Positions 26,753 to 37,579 of a DNA stretch of 64,000 nucleotides are shown here, piece after piece. The notes beneath the pieces are model-generated. The model was given only the letters and a program-made list of their open reading frames with translations. It was not told the DNA's origin and searched no databases. The stretch is from contig NZ_CANLER010000001.1 in NCBI RefSeq assembly GCF_947489715.1, forward strand, positions 992,001-1,056,000, in the 5' to 3' direction. Source of the DNA: an uncultured Roseovarius sp. Its GTDB lineage: Bacteria > Pseudomonadota > Alphaproteobacteria > Rhodobacterales > Rhodobacteraceae. Position numbers and translations under genes: made by a program. Positions within the stretch are counted from its first letter, which is position 1; every line of letters starts with the position of its first letter.

Positions 26753-27352
26753 GTGACCAACCATACCGCGAATGTTGCTGCTCTGATAGGCTCACGTATC
26801 TGTCATGATCTGATCAGCCCCGTGGGGGCGGTCACTAACGGTTTGGAATTGCTGGCAATGTCGGGTGTCAGCGACAGCCCTGAGTTATCGCTTGTCAACA
26901 GCTCTGCCGCGGATGCCAGCGCCCGGATCAAACTGTTCCGGCTGGCCTTTGGCACGGCGTCGGACGGTCAGAAAACCGGCAGCGATGAGTTGCGCCGCAT
27001 CCTTTCAGATCACTATTCGGACGGGCGGATCAATGTTCAATGGCAGCCTCAGGGTGATATTCCTCGCAAGGTCGCCAAAGCTGCTGTCCTCGGAGTTTTA
27101 TGTGTTGAACAATCTCTTCCGTTTGGGGGAGAGCTACAGATCACCACGGATGGCGAAAGATGGTCGGTTACCGGCACCTCCGATCGGATCAAGGAACGCC
27201 CCGAACTATGGGACGGCCTGATGGGCAAGGCCTCATTGGATGACCTTGCGCCCGCAGATGTACAATATCTGCTTCTGAACGTGTTGCTGGACGCAATGGG
27301 CCGAGACTGTAGCGTTTCGGCCAGCGATAACGCGGTCAGTCTGCGCTTTTAG
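26753..27352 (+). CDS. chpT: ChpT-like histidine phosphotransferase
   Basis: A 199-residue protein with the dimerisation and phosphotransfer helix [21 protein letters not shown], where His18 is the phosphorylated residue, followed by helices [22 protein letters not shown] and a degenerate ATPase-like C-terminal domain. In Caulobacter, ChpT passes phosphate from CckA to CtrA and CpdR, and roseobacters use the same route for motility and gene-transfer agents. I place the start at the GTG at 26753 because GGAG stands 7 bases upstream. Earlier in-frame codons have no ribosome site. It ends overlapping the convergent proA stop by three bases. Confidence 0.82.
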   Translation: MTNHTANVAALIGSRICHDLISPVGAVTNGLELLAMSGVSDSPELSLVNSSAADASARIKLFRLAFGTASDGQKTGSDELRRILSDHYSDGRINVQWQPQGDIPRKVAKAAVLGVLCVEQSLPFGGELQITTDGERWSVTGTSDRIKERPELWDGLMGKASLDDLAPADVQYLLLNVLLDAMGRDCSVSASDNAVSLRF

Positions 27353-28614
27353 ACGCGCACCGTCCCATCCCCATCCACAAGATATTTGAAACTGGTCAGC
27401 TGAGCGGCACCAACAGGGCCGCGCGCATGCATCTTGCCGGTTGCAATGCCGATCTCGGCCCCCATGCCGAATTCCCCACCATCGGCAAACTGGGTCGATG
27501 CATTGCGCATCAGTATGGCGCTATCCAGCCCGGCAAAGAAACGTTCAGCGGTCGCGTCGTCTTCGGTCACGATACAATCTGTGTGGTTGGAGCCATAGGC
27601 ACGGATGTGATCAATCGCCTCATCGACCGATGAAACCACCTTTGCCGCGATGATCATGTCCAGAAACTCGCATCCCCAATCATCCGAAGACGCAGGCGTA
27701 ACGCCTTTAATTGATTGCAGAACCTCGTCACCCCGCACTTCAACCCCAGCCTCAAGAAGCGCACGAACTACCCCTTGTCCGATCGTGTCAGCAATATCTT
27801 GGTGGATCAACAAACACTCAGCCGCGCCGCAAATCCCCGTGCGACGGGTCTTGGCGTTCATGACGACCTTCAACGCTTTTTCCGGGTCGGCGCCCGCATC
27901 CAGATAGATATGCACGATACCTTCAAGATGGGCAAAGACCGGCACCCGCGCCTCGCGCTGGACAAGACCGACCAGACCTTTGCCACCACGCGGCACGATC
28001 ACGTCCACGGTATCGGTCATGGTCAATAGCTCCTGCACCGCCGCGCGATCCCGGGTGGGGACCAATTGAACCGCATCCCCCGGCAACCCCGCCTTTTCAA
28101 GACCCGCAACCAGACAGGCATGGATCGCGCCAGACGAATGGAAACTTTCCGACCCCCCGCGCAGAATGACCGCATTTCCCGATTTCAAGCAGAGCGCACC
28201 TGCATCGGCGGTCACGTTCGGGCGGCTTTCATAGATCACACCGATTACCCCCAAAGGCGTACGCACCCTGCGGATATGCAACCCGGATTCCATGTCCCAT
28301 TCGGCCAGAACTTCGCCCACCGGATCATCCTGCCCGGCGACCGCCCGCAATCCGTCAACGATGCCCTGAATACGCGCTTCATCCAGCATGAGGCGGTCCA
28401 TCATCGCGTCGGACAGTCCCTTTTCGCGCCCATAATCGAGGTCTTTTGCGTTGGCCGCGATAATAGCGCTACGCTGCGCCAAGACCGCGTCCGCCGCGGC
28501 CTGGAGCGCCGCGCGTTTGGCATCGGCGCTGGCAGTGGCAAGTTGCGCAGACGCTGCTTTGGCACGGGCACCAATATCGGCCATCAGGGCGGGTATGTTA
28601 TCAAGGTCTTTCAT
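27349..28614 (-). CDS. proA: Gamma-glutamyl phosphate reductase
   Basis: NADPH-dependent reduction of gamma-glutamyl phosphate to glutamate semialdehyde, the second step of proline synthesis. The 421-residue aldehyde-dehydrogenase-fold protein has [35 protein letters not shown] and the active-site cysteine in [24 protein letters not shown] at 28614 is preferred to the in-frame ATG at 28623 because AAGGA is 8 bases upstream. It lies 46 bp after proB in the obgE-proB-proA operon. The 3' end overlaps the convergent chpT stop. Confidence 0.96.
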   Translation of the reverse strand: MKDLDNIPALMADIGARAKAASAQLATASADAKRAALQAAADAVLAQRSAIIAANAKDLDYGREKGLSDAMMDRLMLDEARIQGIVDGLRAVAGQDDPVGEVLAEWDMESGLHIRRVRTPLGVIGVIYESRPNVTADAGALCLKSGNAVILRGGSESFHSSGAIHACLVAGLEKAGLPGDAVQLVPTRDRAAVQELLTMTDTVDVIVPRGGKGLVGLVQREARVPVFAHLEGIVHIYLDAGADPEKALKVVMNAKTRRTGICGAAECLLIHQDIADTIGQGVVRALLEAGVEVRGDEVLQSIKGVTPASSDDWGCEFLDMIIAAKVVSSVDEAIDHIRAYGSNHTDCIVTEDDATAERFFAGLDSAILMRNASTQFADGGEFGMGAEIGIATGKMHARGPVGAAQLTSFKYLVDGDGTVRV

Positions 28615-28660
28615 TCGCAGCATCCTTGGTGTTCAGACGTCAAATTAGCATCAAGTGGCA

Positions 28661-31354
<2,694 letters not shown>

Positions 31355-31358
<4 letters not shown>

Positions 31359-31897
31359 TGTGACAACCGGTACGAATAGGTCCAGGTGGGGACCTTGGCG
31401 CCCCGCGCAACCGAAAAGCTTTCGGCGTCACCCAGATACTGGAATCCGCAATTGGTCAGCACGCGCGCGGAAACCGCGTTGTCCTGAAACACACTGGCAA
31501 AGAAAGTGTTGCATTTCTGCGGGTTAGCCTCAATCAAGGCGGATACGGCTGCCGAGGCCACGCCGGTATTCCAATAGGCTGGGGCAACCCAATAGTCGAA
31601 CTCGGATTGATTGCGATCCATGCGTGTCAGGCTGATCACCCCCATCACCTCGTCGCGATCGCTTTTTCGACCGTCCATTGCCCAAAAATCTTCGACCCGG
31701 TCATCGGCCGTTGCACGGGCGATCAATGCCTCGGTTGTGCCGGGCGGTAACGGGTGCGGGATCGAACTGGTATACATCGCCACGCGCGCATCGCTGACAT
31801 TCAGTTCGATCAGGCCCGCATCCGACGCAAGCAAAGGGCGCAGATCAAACCGTTCGGATGCGATCACCGGCTGAGTAACGATAGTGTCAAGCTTCAT
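31355..31897 (-). CDS. GNAT acetyltransferase (RimJ/RimL type)
   Basis: A 180-residue second N-acetyltransferase, beginning MKLDTIVTQPVIASERFDLRPLL, with SEFDYWVAPAYWNTGVASAAVSALIE as the acetyl-CoA binding region and VFQDNAVSARVLTNCGFQYLG. Start at 31897 is supported by GGAGGAGAG directly upstream. An in-frame ATG at 31960 lies within lysE. It overlaps lysE and the next GNAT gene by four bases on each side, so the three are translationally coupled. The role may be acetylation of a small amine or amino acid exported by the LysE protein, which is inference from neighbours. Confidence 0.85.
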
Positions 31898-32499
31898 TTG
31901 TTCTCTCCTCCGAAAAGCACGAACAGCACCGAGGCAACGGTCAACGCCGCCAGCGCCCACATCAAATAACGCTCGGCTGGTGTTCCAGCCACCGTGCGCG
32001 CGATCCGGTCCCCGCTATAGGTCCAGATCGGGTGCAGAATGGTTTGCAGGGCCAGAAATGACATGGCCACGATCAAAGTCGCCTGCAAGGCCGGGGTGCC
32101 GGGTGTCACGAAATTGGTAAATCCCGTGACGATCATTGCCCAGGCCTTGGGATTGAGCGGATGCACGATCAGCCCGGCGGCAAATCCCGGCGCTTTTTCC
32201 ACGCTGCGCGTCGAATCCAGCCGCATGTTGGCAACCTTCCAGGCCAGCCAGCATATGTAGGCCGCCGAGATCCACTTCAGCGCCAGAAAGACGCCCGGCG
32301 CCTGACGTGCAAGTTCCATCAGGCCAAAGCCGATGGGCCAGATGATCAGCTGCTTGCCAAGCGCCACGCCCGCCACGAACGGCAACGCCGCCCGAAAGCC
32401 GAACCGCGCACCGGTCGCGAGCAATGCCATATTGGCAGGCCCCGGTGTACCCACCTGGCTTGCCCCGAAGGCCAGTAAGCTGATCACGGCAACGCTCAT
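31894..32499 (-). CDS. LysE/RhtB-family amino-acid exporter
   Basis: A 201-residue inner-membrane protein with about five or six hydrophobic helices. The N-terminal block VAVISLLAFGASQVGTPGPANMALLATGARFGFR is read here only by its key GTPGPN-like segment (TPGPANMAL), the LysE/RhtB signature, and NPKAWAMIVTGFTNFV is the second conserved block. Members export lysine, homoserine, threonine or other small molecules. The start at 32499 is preferred because GGGAGG stands upstream and an in-frame ATG at 32565 lies beyond the rpmA terminator. First gene of the lysE-GNAT-GNAT unit. Confidence 0.85.
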   Translation of the reverse strand: MSVAVISLLAFGASQVGTPGPANMALLATGARFGFRAALPFVAGVALGKQLIIWPIGFGLMELARQAPGVFLALKWISAAYICWLAWKVANMRLDSTRSVEKAPGFAAGLIVHPLNPKAWAMIVTGFTNFVTPGTPALQATLIVAMSFLALQTILHPIWTYSGDRIARTVAGTPAERYLMWALAALTVASVLFVLFGGENK

Positions 32500-32523
32500 C
32501 GCAATTGCCTCCCTCACGCAAAT

Positions 32524-32553
32524 AAAAAAGGGACCGGCGGTATCGCCGATCCC
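32524..32553 (-). terminator. Rho-independent terminator after rplU-rpmA
   Basis: On the minus strand GGGATCGGCG-ATAC-CGCCGGTCCC (10-bp stem with one G-U pair) is followed by six T residues. It lies 28 bp after the rpmA stop and just before lysE, so the ribosomal-protein transcript ends here and lysE-GNAT-GNAT needs its own promoter or readthrough. Confidence 0.9.
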
Positions 32554-32581
32554 CAAATGTGTCACTACCTTTCAGGTCGGC

Positions 32582-32851
32582 TTATTCAGCGGCCTCCGCC
32601 ACTGGCAGGACCGAAATAAAGGTGCGGCCCTTGAGGCCCTTGTGGAATTTGACGGCGCCTTCCACGGTTGCAAAGATCGTGTGATCCTTGCCTTGGCCCA
32701 CGCCTTCACCCGGCCAGAACTTGTTACCGCGCTGACGCACGATGATGTTTCCGGGGATAACGGCCTGACCGCCATAAAGCTTCACGCCAAGGCGGCGACC
32801 GGCTGAGTCGCGGCCGTTACGGGATGAACCGCCTGCTTTCTTATGTGCCAT
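32582..32851 (-). CDS. rpmA: 50S ribosomal protein L27
   Basis: Large-subunit protein whose N-terminus reaches the peptidyl-transferase centre. The 89-residue sequence [20 protein letters not shown] through GVKLYGGQ and NIIVRQRG is a canonical L27, with no cleavable N-terminal extension as found in Firmicutes. It follows rplU by 11 bp. Confidence 0.98.
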   Translation of the reverse strand: MAHKKAGGSSRNGRDSAGRRLGVKLYGGQAVIPGNIIVRQRGNKFWPGEGVGQGKDHTIFATVEGAVKFHKGLKGRTFISVLPVAEAAE

Positions 32852-32862
32852 CTCGTCTCTCC

Positions 32863-33561
32863 TTAGCCTTTAGCCAGTTCTTTGGCCTGTTCGATCCAGC
32901 CTTCACGCTCGATCCGGCCCTTGAACGACAGTTTCTCGTCCATAGCAGCAACATCCGCTTCCGTCCATGCCGCGATCTGGGCAAAGGTGGTCACGCCGGC
33001 TTCCAGCAACTTCTTCTCAAGTGCCGGACCAACACCGCTGAGTTGCTTCAGATCGTCCGCACCCTTGTCGGCCTTGGCCGCTTTCTTTGGGGCTTCTTTC
33101 TTGGGCTCAGCCTTGGCTTCAGCTTTCTTAGGTGCAGCCTTGGCTTCGGCTTTCTTGGGCTCTGCCTTTTTGGCTGGCTTGGCCGACACGGCGGCAGCCG
33201 AGACCGATCCCGCACCCATTGCGGCTTTGACGCCCGACTTGTCGCCACCTTTTTCAAGGATATCGGTTACCCGCAACAGCGTCAGTTGCTGGCGATGGCC
33301 CTTGGTGCGCTGGCTGCCGTGCTTCCGGCGGCGCTTGACGAAATGGATGACCTTGTCACCCTTGATCTGGTCGACCACTTCGGCCTGAACAGCAGCACCG
33401 TCTACCAGAGGCGCGCCGACAACCGGCTTGTCGCCGCCCAGCATCAGAATCTCGTTGAATTGAACTTTTTCACCGGCATCCGCTGCAAGTTTCTCAACAC
33501 GAAGCATGTCACCCGAGGACACCTTGTATTGCTTGCCACCGGTCTTGAGGACCGCAAACAT
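32863..33561 (-). CDS. rplU: 50S ribosomal protein L21 with long C-terminal extension
   Basis: Residues 1-103 are standard L21 ([37 protein letters not shown]). The protein continues to 232 residues, more than twice the usual length: an Ala/Lys/Pro-rich linker (residues about 120-165, repeated KKAEAK and PKKEAPKK words) and a C-terminal helix-hairpin-helix-like module ([21 protein letters not shown], then a tryptophan-containing tail). The frame is uninterrupted. HhH domains usually bind nucleic acid. Start MFAVL at 33561 follows GAAGGAAAAGCAT. The longer in-frame start at 33681 has no homology. Confidence 0.95.
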   Translation of the reverse strand: MFAVLKTGGKQYKVSSGDMLRVEKLAADAGEKVQFNEILMLGGDKPVVGAPLVDGAAVQAEVVDQIKGDKVIHFVKRRRKHGSQRTKGHRQQLTLLRVTDILEKGGDKSGVKAAMGAGSVSAAAVSAKPAKKAEPKKAEAKAAPKKAEAKAEPKKEAPKKAAKADKGADDLKQLSGVGPALEKKLLEAGVTTFAQIAAWTEADVAAMDEKLSFKGRIEREGWIEQAKELAKG

Positions 33562-33751
33562 ATGCTTTTCCTTCGTTTTTCGCGTCCGCCGGTCCCCCGC
33601 ATCCGGGGCGTTTCGGCCTATTGGCCACCTTGAACAGCGCGCCCGTTCGGGCGATATTTCAAACCCTCGCACAGGGACCACCCCTGCCGAGATGCGCGCT
33701 TATCAAGGCAAACCGGAAACAAGTCAAGCCCAGAGTTGGCCGCGCCGAAAC

Positions 33752-34579
33752 CTATAAAGGTTCGCTGCTCATATGCTCTGCGACAGCCAGACCCATCAGA
33801 TAGGAAAGCTCTTCGTACATCTGGTCGAATGCCGCGAAAATCGCCCGGTTCAACTCGCGTCCGGCGGGCGTTCTGTAAAACGATGCGTAAACCTCGAGCT
33901 TTTCCGGCTCCAGCGGTTGATAGGCTTTTGTCAGGAAGGCGCCAAGCCATTCGCGCGAACTGCGTCGGGTTTCTTCTTCTTGTGACCAGACATCTGCCAG
34001 GATTTCACTCTCCGGCACGTCATAAACCCCGCCCTCGCTCAGCCCGCGATAGAACATCAGGCTCGCGTTCAGCGTGCCCATGACGTTGAATTCAACCAGA
34101 TCGCTGTCGGATATCAACGCTTCCACCTGATCGATCAGCGCCGAATTTTCACCCTTCATCGCCTCGAATTGATCAACCGCCTCAGCTTCTATCCCGGGGT
34201 TCAGAAAGGCGCGCCGGGCGTCCAGTTCAAGCGCGACCACTTCACGACCGTCAGCGCCTGAAAAATAGTCCAGCATCGGTGTCAGATCTGCATCCGAAAG
34301 TTCATTTCGGAAATCACGACTGATCAAGATCAGCATCTTTTCTTCATCATAGATGCGCGTCACCGTCGATTTCCAGCTCTCTGCATCCGCATCAGGCAGC
34401 ATATCCTGCGCAAGCTGCCCACCATAGCGCAATCCCTCTTCATGCATGATTGCGATGGTTTCATCGAATGCCAGAAGGTCCATCAGACGATCAAGATCGC
34501 TTTCACGATCCGCCAAGGCGACACTGCCAATCGGAACCAGCAGGAAAACCAATCCGATCAGCCGAAAGAAACGAGCCAT
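33752..34579 (-). CDS. Exported DUF2059 protein, second of a tandem pair
   Basis: A 275-residue protein with a signal peptide (MARFFRLIGLVFLLVPIGSVALA) and two DUF2059-like halves: DRLMDLLAFDETIAIMHEEG early and GAFLTKAYQPLEPEKLEVYASFYRTPAGRELNRAIFAAFD read in part late. DUF2059 proteins are periplasmic and of unknown function. I use the ATG at 34579, with GGAG five bases upstream. It overlaps the stop of its paralogue by one base (TGATG). A GTG three bases earlier is possible. Confidence 0.75.
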   Translation of the reverse strand: MARFFRLIGLVFLLVPIGSVALADRESDLDRLMDLLAFDETIAIMHEEGLRYGGQLAQDMLPDADAESWKSTVTRIYDEEKMLILISRDFRNELSDADLTPMLDYFSGADGREVVALELDARRAFLNPGIEAEAVDQFEAMKGENSALIDQVEALISDSDLVEFNVMGTLNASLMFYRGLSEGGVYDVPESEILADVWSQEEETRRSSREWLGAFLTKAYQPLEPEKLEVYASFYRTPAGRELNRAIFAAFDQMYEELSYLMGLAVAEHMSSEPL

Positions 34580-35415
34580 CACAGCTCCTGCCCCGGTGTC
34601 AGACCCGCCATGCGACCGGCAAGCGTTTCGAACCGATTGGCCATGATCTCGTACTGAACGGCATTCATCAGGACATAGACCTGCATCATATCCGGGTGTT
34701 CCAGTGCTTCGGCATAGGCTTCCAGGTCAGCATCACTCAGATCGCGATAGGTATAGGCGGCCGAAACCAGACCCGATTCCTTCAGGGTCTGACGCAGCTG
34801 ATCTTCGGATTGCTTCAAAAGCGCGCGCAGCGCGGCCTCGTCGATTTCCCGTTCCAGTACTCCGGCGTTCGACGCGGCCATCAGAAACCGAATTTGGATT
34901 TCATGCACGCCCTTCACCGCCGTGCCCGCACTGTCAATGGCATCATTCATCCGGCGCAGGTTGGCGACGCGTTCACCGCCTGCCTCCACGACGGCGCCAC
35001 CAATGCTTTCGCGCGCGTCATCGTCCTGATCCATATGCGCGGCATTCTCAACTTCGACCAAACGCTGACCCAGGGGTGATGCATAGAATCCGGCTGCGTG
35101 GGTCAGCAGATCATCGCTAAGGGTCTGCGATAAAATATCCAGCGCTGTCTCTCGCATCTTCGTGGTATCGAATACTTCTTCAGACATTCGCGACCAGTCC
35201 GCCCCGAACGCACTCGCATCCATGCCAAGCATCGCGGGCGCATCCGCTGCGGAAAGCGCGATACTATCCAGCGCCACGTCAAATCCTGTAACCTCAAGAA
35301 AGGCTTGCAACCGTTCCCGATCGGCGGCGCGCGCCGAGGTCATGAAAAACGCGAAGAGCGCCACCAGGAACGGCAGCAGAATTCGTTTGGGCATCGGGGA
35401 AATCGAGGCTGACAT
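34579..35415 (-). CDS. Exported DUF2059 protein, first of a tandem pair
   Basis: A 278-residue protein with an N-terminal signal sequence after a short polar stretch (MPKRILLPFLVALFAFFMTSARA; the in-frame MPKR at residue 8 is an alternative start) and DUF2059-type repeats (LSQTLSDDLLTHAAGFYASPLGQRLVEVE, DLEAYAEALEHPDMMQVYVLMNAV). Paralogous with the following gene and translationally coupled to it. Periplasmic, function unknown. It is divergent from tRNA-Ser. Confidence 0.75.
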   Translation of the reverse strand: MSASISPMPKRILLPFLVALFAFFMTSARAADRERLQAFLEVTGFDVALDSIALSAADAPAMLGMDASAFGADWSRMSEEVFDTTKMRETALDILSQTLSDDLLTHAAGFYASPLGQRLVEVENAAHMDQDDDARESIGGAVVEAGGERVANLRRMNDAIDSAGTAVKGVHEIQIRFLMAASNAGVLEREIDEAALRALLKQSEDQLRQTLKESGLVSAAYTYRDLSDADLEAYAEALEHPDMMQVYVLMNAVQYEIMANRFETLAGRMAGLTPGQEL

Positions 35416-35537
35416 CTGAAAGAGAACCTTATGCTTGTGTTCTTCGTCTTAAACCTAGGTAATTTCTGCCGTCAAACAATGCAAAACCCCTTGTCTCGAC
35501 CCGCAAAGGCAATTACACGCCCCTCCGTGACCCCCGC

Positions 35538-35627
35538 GGAGAGGTGCCGGAGTGGTCGAACGGGGCGGTCTCGAAAACCGTTGTGGGTGCAAGCCTACCC
35601 AGGGTTCGAATCCCTGTCTCTCCGCCA
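35538..35627 (+). tRNA. tRNA-Ser(CGA)
   Basis: A 90-nt tRNA including an encoded CCA end. The acceptor stem pairs GGAGAGG with TCTCTCC (one G-U pair), the D arm is GCCGGAGTGGTCGAACGGGGC, and the anticodon loop CTCGAAA carries CGA between CGGT and ACCG. A long variable arm (TTGTGGGTGCAAGCCTACCC) marks serine type II, and the T loop is GGTTCGAATCC. It decodes UCG. No integrase or attachment duplication is seen beside it. Confidence 0.96.
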
Positions 35628-35722
35628 GCAAAAAATCCTGAGTAGTTCAATATGGCGCCCAGTTGGGCTTTGCCCGAAAAACGCTAGCCTTCTTTGCTGC
35701 CAAAACCGGTATTTTTCAGAGA

Positions 35723-36346
35723 TCACTCTGATGATTTCTCGCGCGAAGGCTCTGTGGTTTCTTTCGCTATGCCCACAGATTCCCCAAGGCGCGTCCCCAA
35801 GCCGTTGATCATCCGGGACCAATAGGCAAAGGACGCAACAAGCTGGACCAGATAGGAAATGCCCTTGTCGCAATACCCGGCCGACCGCAGCGCCTCTATG
35901 TCCGCCTCATTGACCTGCGAAGGCTCCAGCGACAATTTTTGCGCGTAGCGAAGGGCGGCGATCAGCGCGCGGTCTTTCAAAGACGTCTCCCAGGTATTGT
36001 CCCGCAATGCCGTGAGAATTTCATCGGCCTGTACCTTGTTTCCAAGATACATGGCAAAGTTGGCACCGTGATTGCGGACTGCATAGTCGCATCCGCAAAG
36101 GATCGCCACATAGGTCGCGACCAGCTCGGCCAGCCAGGGCGCCAGTGGGCTATCCTTGTTGTGCAGCAGGGCACGATAATGGTCATCTGCGGGTCTTATG
36201 GCCTGCGGTGTCTGTGACATGGCCAGATAAAGGTTTTCGACCTCGCCATCGGTATCCTTCACCGCATCATAGGCGGCGGCCAGATCGCCGCTGGCCTGAT
36301 CCTGAGGTATCAGGTCGACCCAGGCGATGGCCTTCTTCTCGGCCAT
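35723..36346 (-). CDS. Carboxymuconolactone-decarboxylase/AhpD-family protein
   Basis: A 207-residue all-helical protein of the AhpD/CMD peroxidase-related group. The active-site-like helix is ELVATYVAILCGCDYAVRNHGANF, where Cys-Gly-Cys and the following His resemble the CxxC-x3-H redox motif but with one residue between the cysteines. It is followed by DNTWETSLKDRALIAALRYAQKLS. Peroxidase activity is uncertain because of this spacing. It lies 11 bp after the NicX-like gene in one operon that starts behind two CTGTGATCACAG palindromes. Confidence 0.75.
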   Translation of the reverse strand: MAEKKAIAWVDLIPQDQASGDLAAAYDAVKDTDGEVENLYLAMSQTPQAIRPADDHYRALLHNKDSPLAPWLAELVATYVAILCGCDYAVRNHGANFAMYLGNKVQADEILTALRDNTWETSLKDRALIAALRYAQKLSLEPSQVNEADIEALRSAGYCDKGISYLVQLVASFAYWSRMINGLGTRLGESVGIAKETTEPSREKSSE

Positions 36347-36357
36347 GGCGACCCCCT

Positions 36358-37434
36358 CTAGATACCAATACTATGCAGCACGGACGCGTTCAGAAGCGCG
36401 CGCTGCGACGCATCCATCATGCCCTGAATTTCCGGCTTGTCCAGAAATACGAACCTGCCTTTTTCCCACACGATCTCATCATCGAATGAGATCGTCATGT
36501 CCATCAGATGAAGCGCCGCATCACCCGGATCGTTGCCGGCCACATGCATATGCGTATAGCGCGGTGACCCATAGGCCACGGTGCCCCAACGTTCGAGATC
36601 TGCATAGGGATCGCCTTTGAAATAGGTGTTTGGATTGATCCCGGTATGCCAGGAATTGATGCGAAACGGGTCACCGCCGGTTAATGCTGCCGCGCGCTCC
36701 AACTGCGCCTTCAATCGCGCCACCAGATCGGCGGGCCCTTCAAAATCCACCATTCGGGAATTCTCGACGCGCACATGTACGGGATGGTCGATCACCAATG
36801 TACTGTCCTCATACGCGCGGGTGGACGAAGAGGTGACGAAATGCTGGATCGCCAGGGTTCCGTTCATGTTGTGACAAATGACCGGCGGAAAGATCATTAC
36901 CGGGAAAAGTTCCAGCGCGAATTCGGCCACGGCCTGATCTCGCCCCGTGGCCATTTCGCTTGTCAGGTCGGTGCCGCACGCGCCAGTCAGCCGATAAGTG
37001 CGGGCCTTCAGGATCAGCCCCAGCAGTGCATCATGCACCCGCTTCATCACCCCGAAATCAGCCGATGCAAAAGGCGCGGCCAGATACCCCAGGTCCAGTG
37101 TATATGTCATCACCGCCTTGGCCTGATCTCCCGGCAGGTTGAAGCGGACCTGATCCCCCAGACGCGAGAAAAAGATCGTCCGATCCGCGCGGAGCATTGC
37201 ATCGTGGACCACGCGTGGAAAATGCGAGGCATCCGCGACCGGCGCGGCCATGACCACTTCGGGCACCATGTCATGGCGTTCGGCAATTTGGGCGACAGCC
37301 TCACAAATCGCCGGATCGAAATAGACGCGGTCTCCCTCTTCGCCAACAAGAAGGATACGATCCCCGGCTTGCGCCTTGGCGCAGTTCAGCAACAGATTTC
37401 GGACACCTTGTTCGATTTCGTCCGGCACTGCCAT
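36358..37434 (-). CDS. M29/NicX-like metalloenzyme
   Basis: A 358-residue protein I place, with moderate certainty, in the M29 aminopeptidase/NicX (2,5-dihydroxypyridine dioxygenase) fold. Supporting features are an N-terminal half with AKAQAGDRILLVGEEGD, the segment TGACGTDLTSEMATGR, and a C-terminal metal-binding-like half with INSWHTGINPNT and YTHMHVAGND followed by HLMDMTISFDDEIV. Aminopeptidase-type and ring-cleaving dioxygenase activities both exist in this fold, and the context does not decide. It is divergent from soxB, with two GntR-type palindromes in between. ATG 37434 follows GGGGTAGG. Confidence 0.55.
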   Translation of the reverse strand: MAVPDEIEQGVRNLLLNCAKAQAGDRILLVGEEGDRVYFDPAICEAVAQIAERHDMVPEVVMAAPVADASHFPRVVHDAMLRADRTIFFSRLGDQVRFNLPGDQAKAVMTYTLDLGYLAAPFASADFGVMKRVHDALLGLILKARTYRLTGACGTDLTSEMATGRDQAVAEFALELFPVMIFPPVICHNMNGTLAIQHFVTSSSTRAYEDSTLVIDHPVHVRVENSRMVDFEGPADLVARLKAQLERAAALTGGDPFRINSWHTGINPNTYFKGDPYADLERWGTVAYGSPRYTHMHVAGNDPGDAALHLMDMTISFDDEIVWEKGRFVFLDKPEIQGMMDASQRALLNASVLHSIGI

Positions 37435-37483
37435 TGCGATTGCCTACCCCCGCAGTTCTTTCTGGTCATTCCAGCTATGACTC

Positions 37484-37499
37484 AACTGTGATCACAGAT
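37484..37499. promoter_or_regulatory. GntR-type operator candidate 1 (CTGTGATCACAG)
   Basis: AACTGTGATCACAGAT with a perfect 12-bp palindromic core at 37486-37497, 50 bp before the NicX-like gene. The identical 16-mer occurs at 37542 and 57822, and the same core at 58671. The last two flank the gntR gene, the likely binder. Confidence 0.72.
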
Positions 37500-37541
37500 C
37501 AATTCAAAATCTCATCCTTGCCAAGATAGCCCTCAGCCGCT

Positions 37542-37557
37542 AACTGTGATCACAGAT
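37542..37557. promoter_or_regulatory. GntR-type operator candidate 2, next to soxB
   Basis: AACTGTGATCACAGAT, identical to the site at 37484, centre to centre 58 bp away. Its last bases form part of an in-frame ATG at 37556, which argues that the true soxB start is the ATG at 37580 and that a bound repressor would block elongation or initiation. Confidence 0.72.
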
Positions 37558-37579
37558 GGGCACGTGGACGTATTCGAAA

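Noticed and set aside
33048-33257. Separate gene in the Lys/Ala-rich part of rplU
   Set aside because: This alternative frame is a by-product of the repetitive linker. The L21 frame runs through it without interruption.
35538-35640. tRNA-Ser 3' end as an integration site for an accessory island
   Set aside because: No integrase gene, no direct repeat of the tRNA end downstream, and the following genes are not phage-like.
37484-37557. CTGTGATCACAG read as CRP/FNR-type sites
   Set aside because: The CRP and FNR half-sites are separated by 4-6 bp (TGTGA-N6-TCACA, TTGAT-N4-ATCAA). Here the halves abut, and the copies track with a GntR gene.
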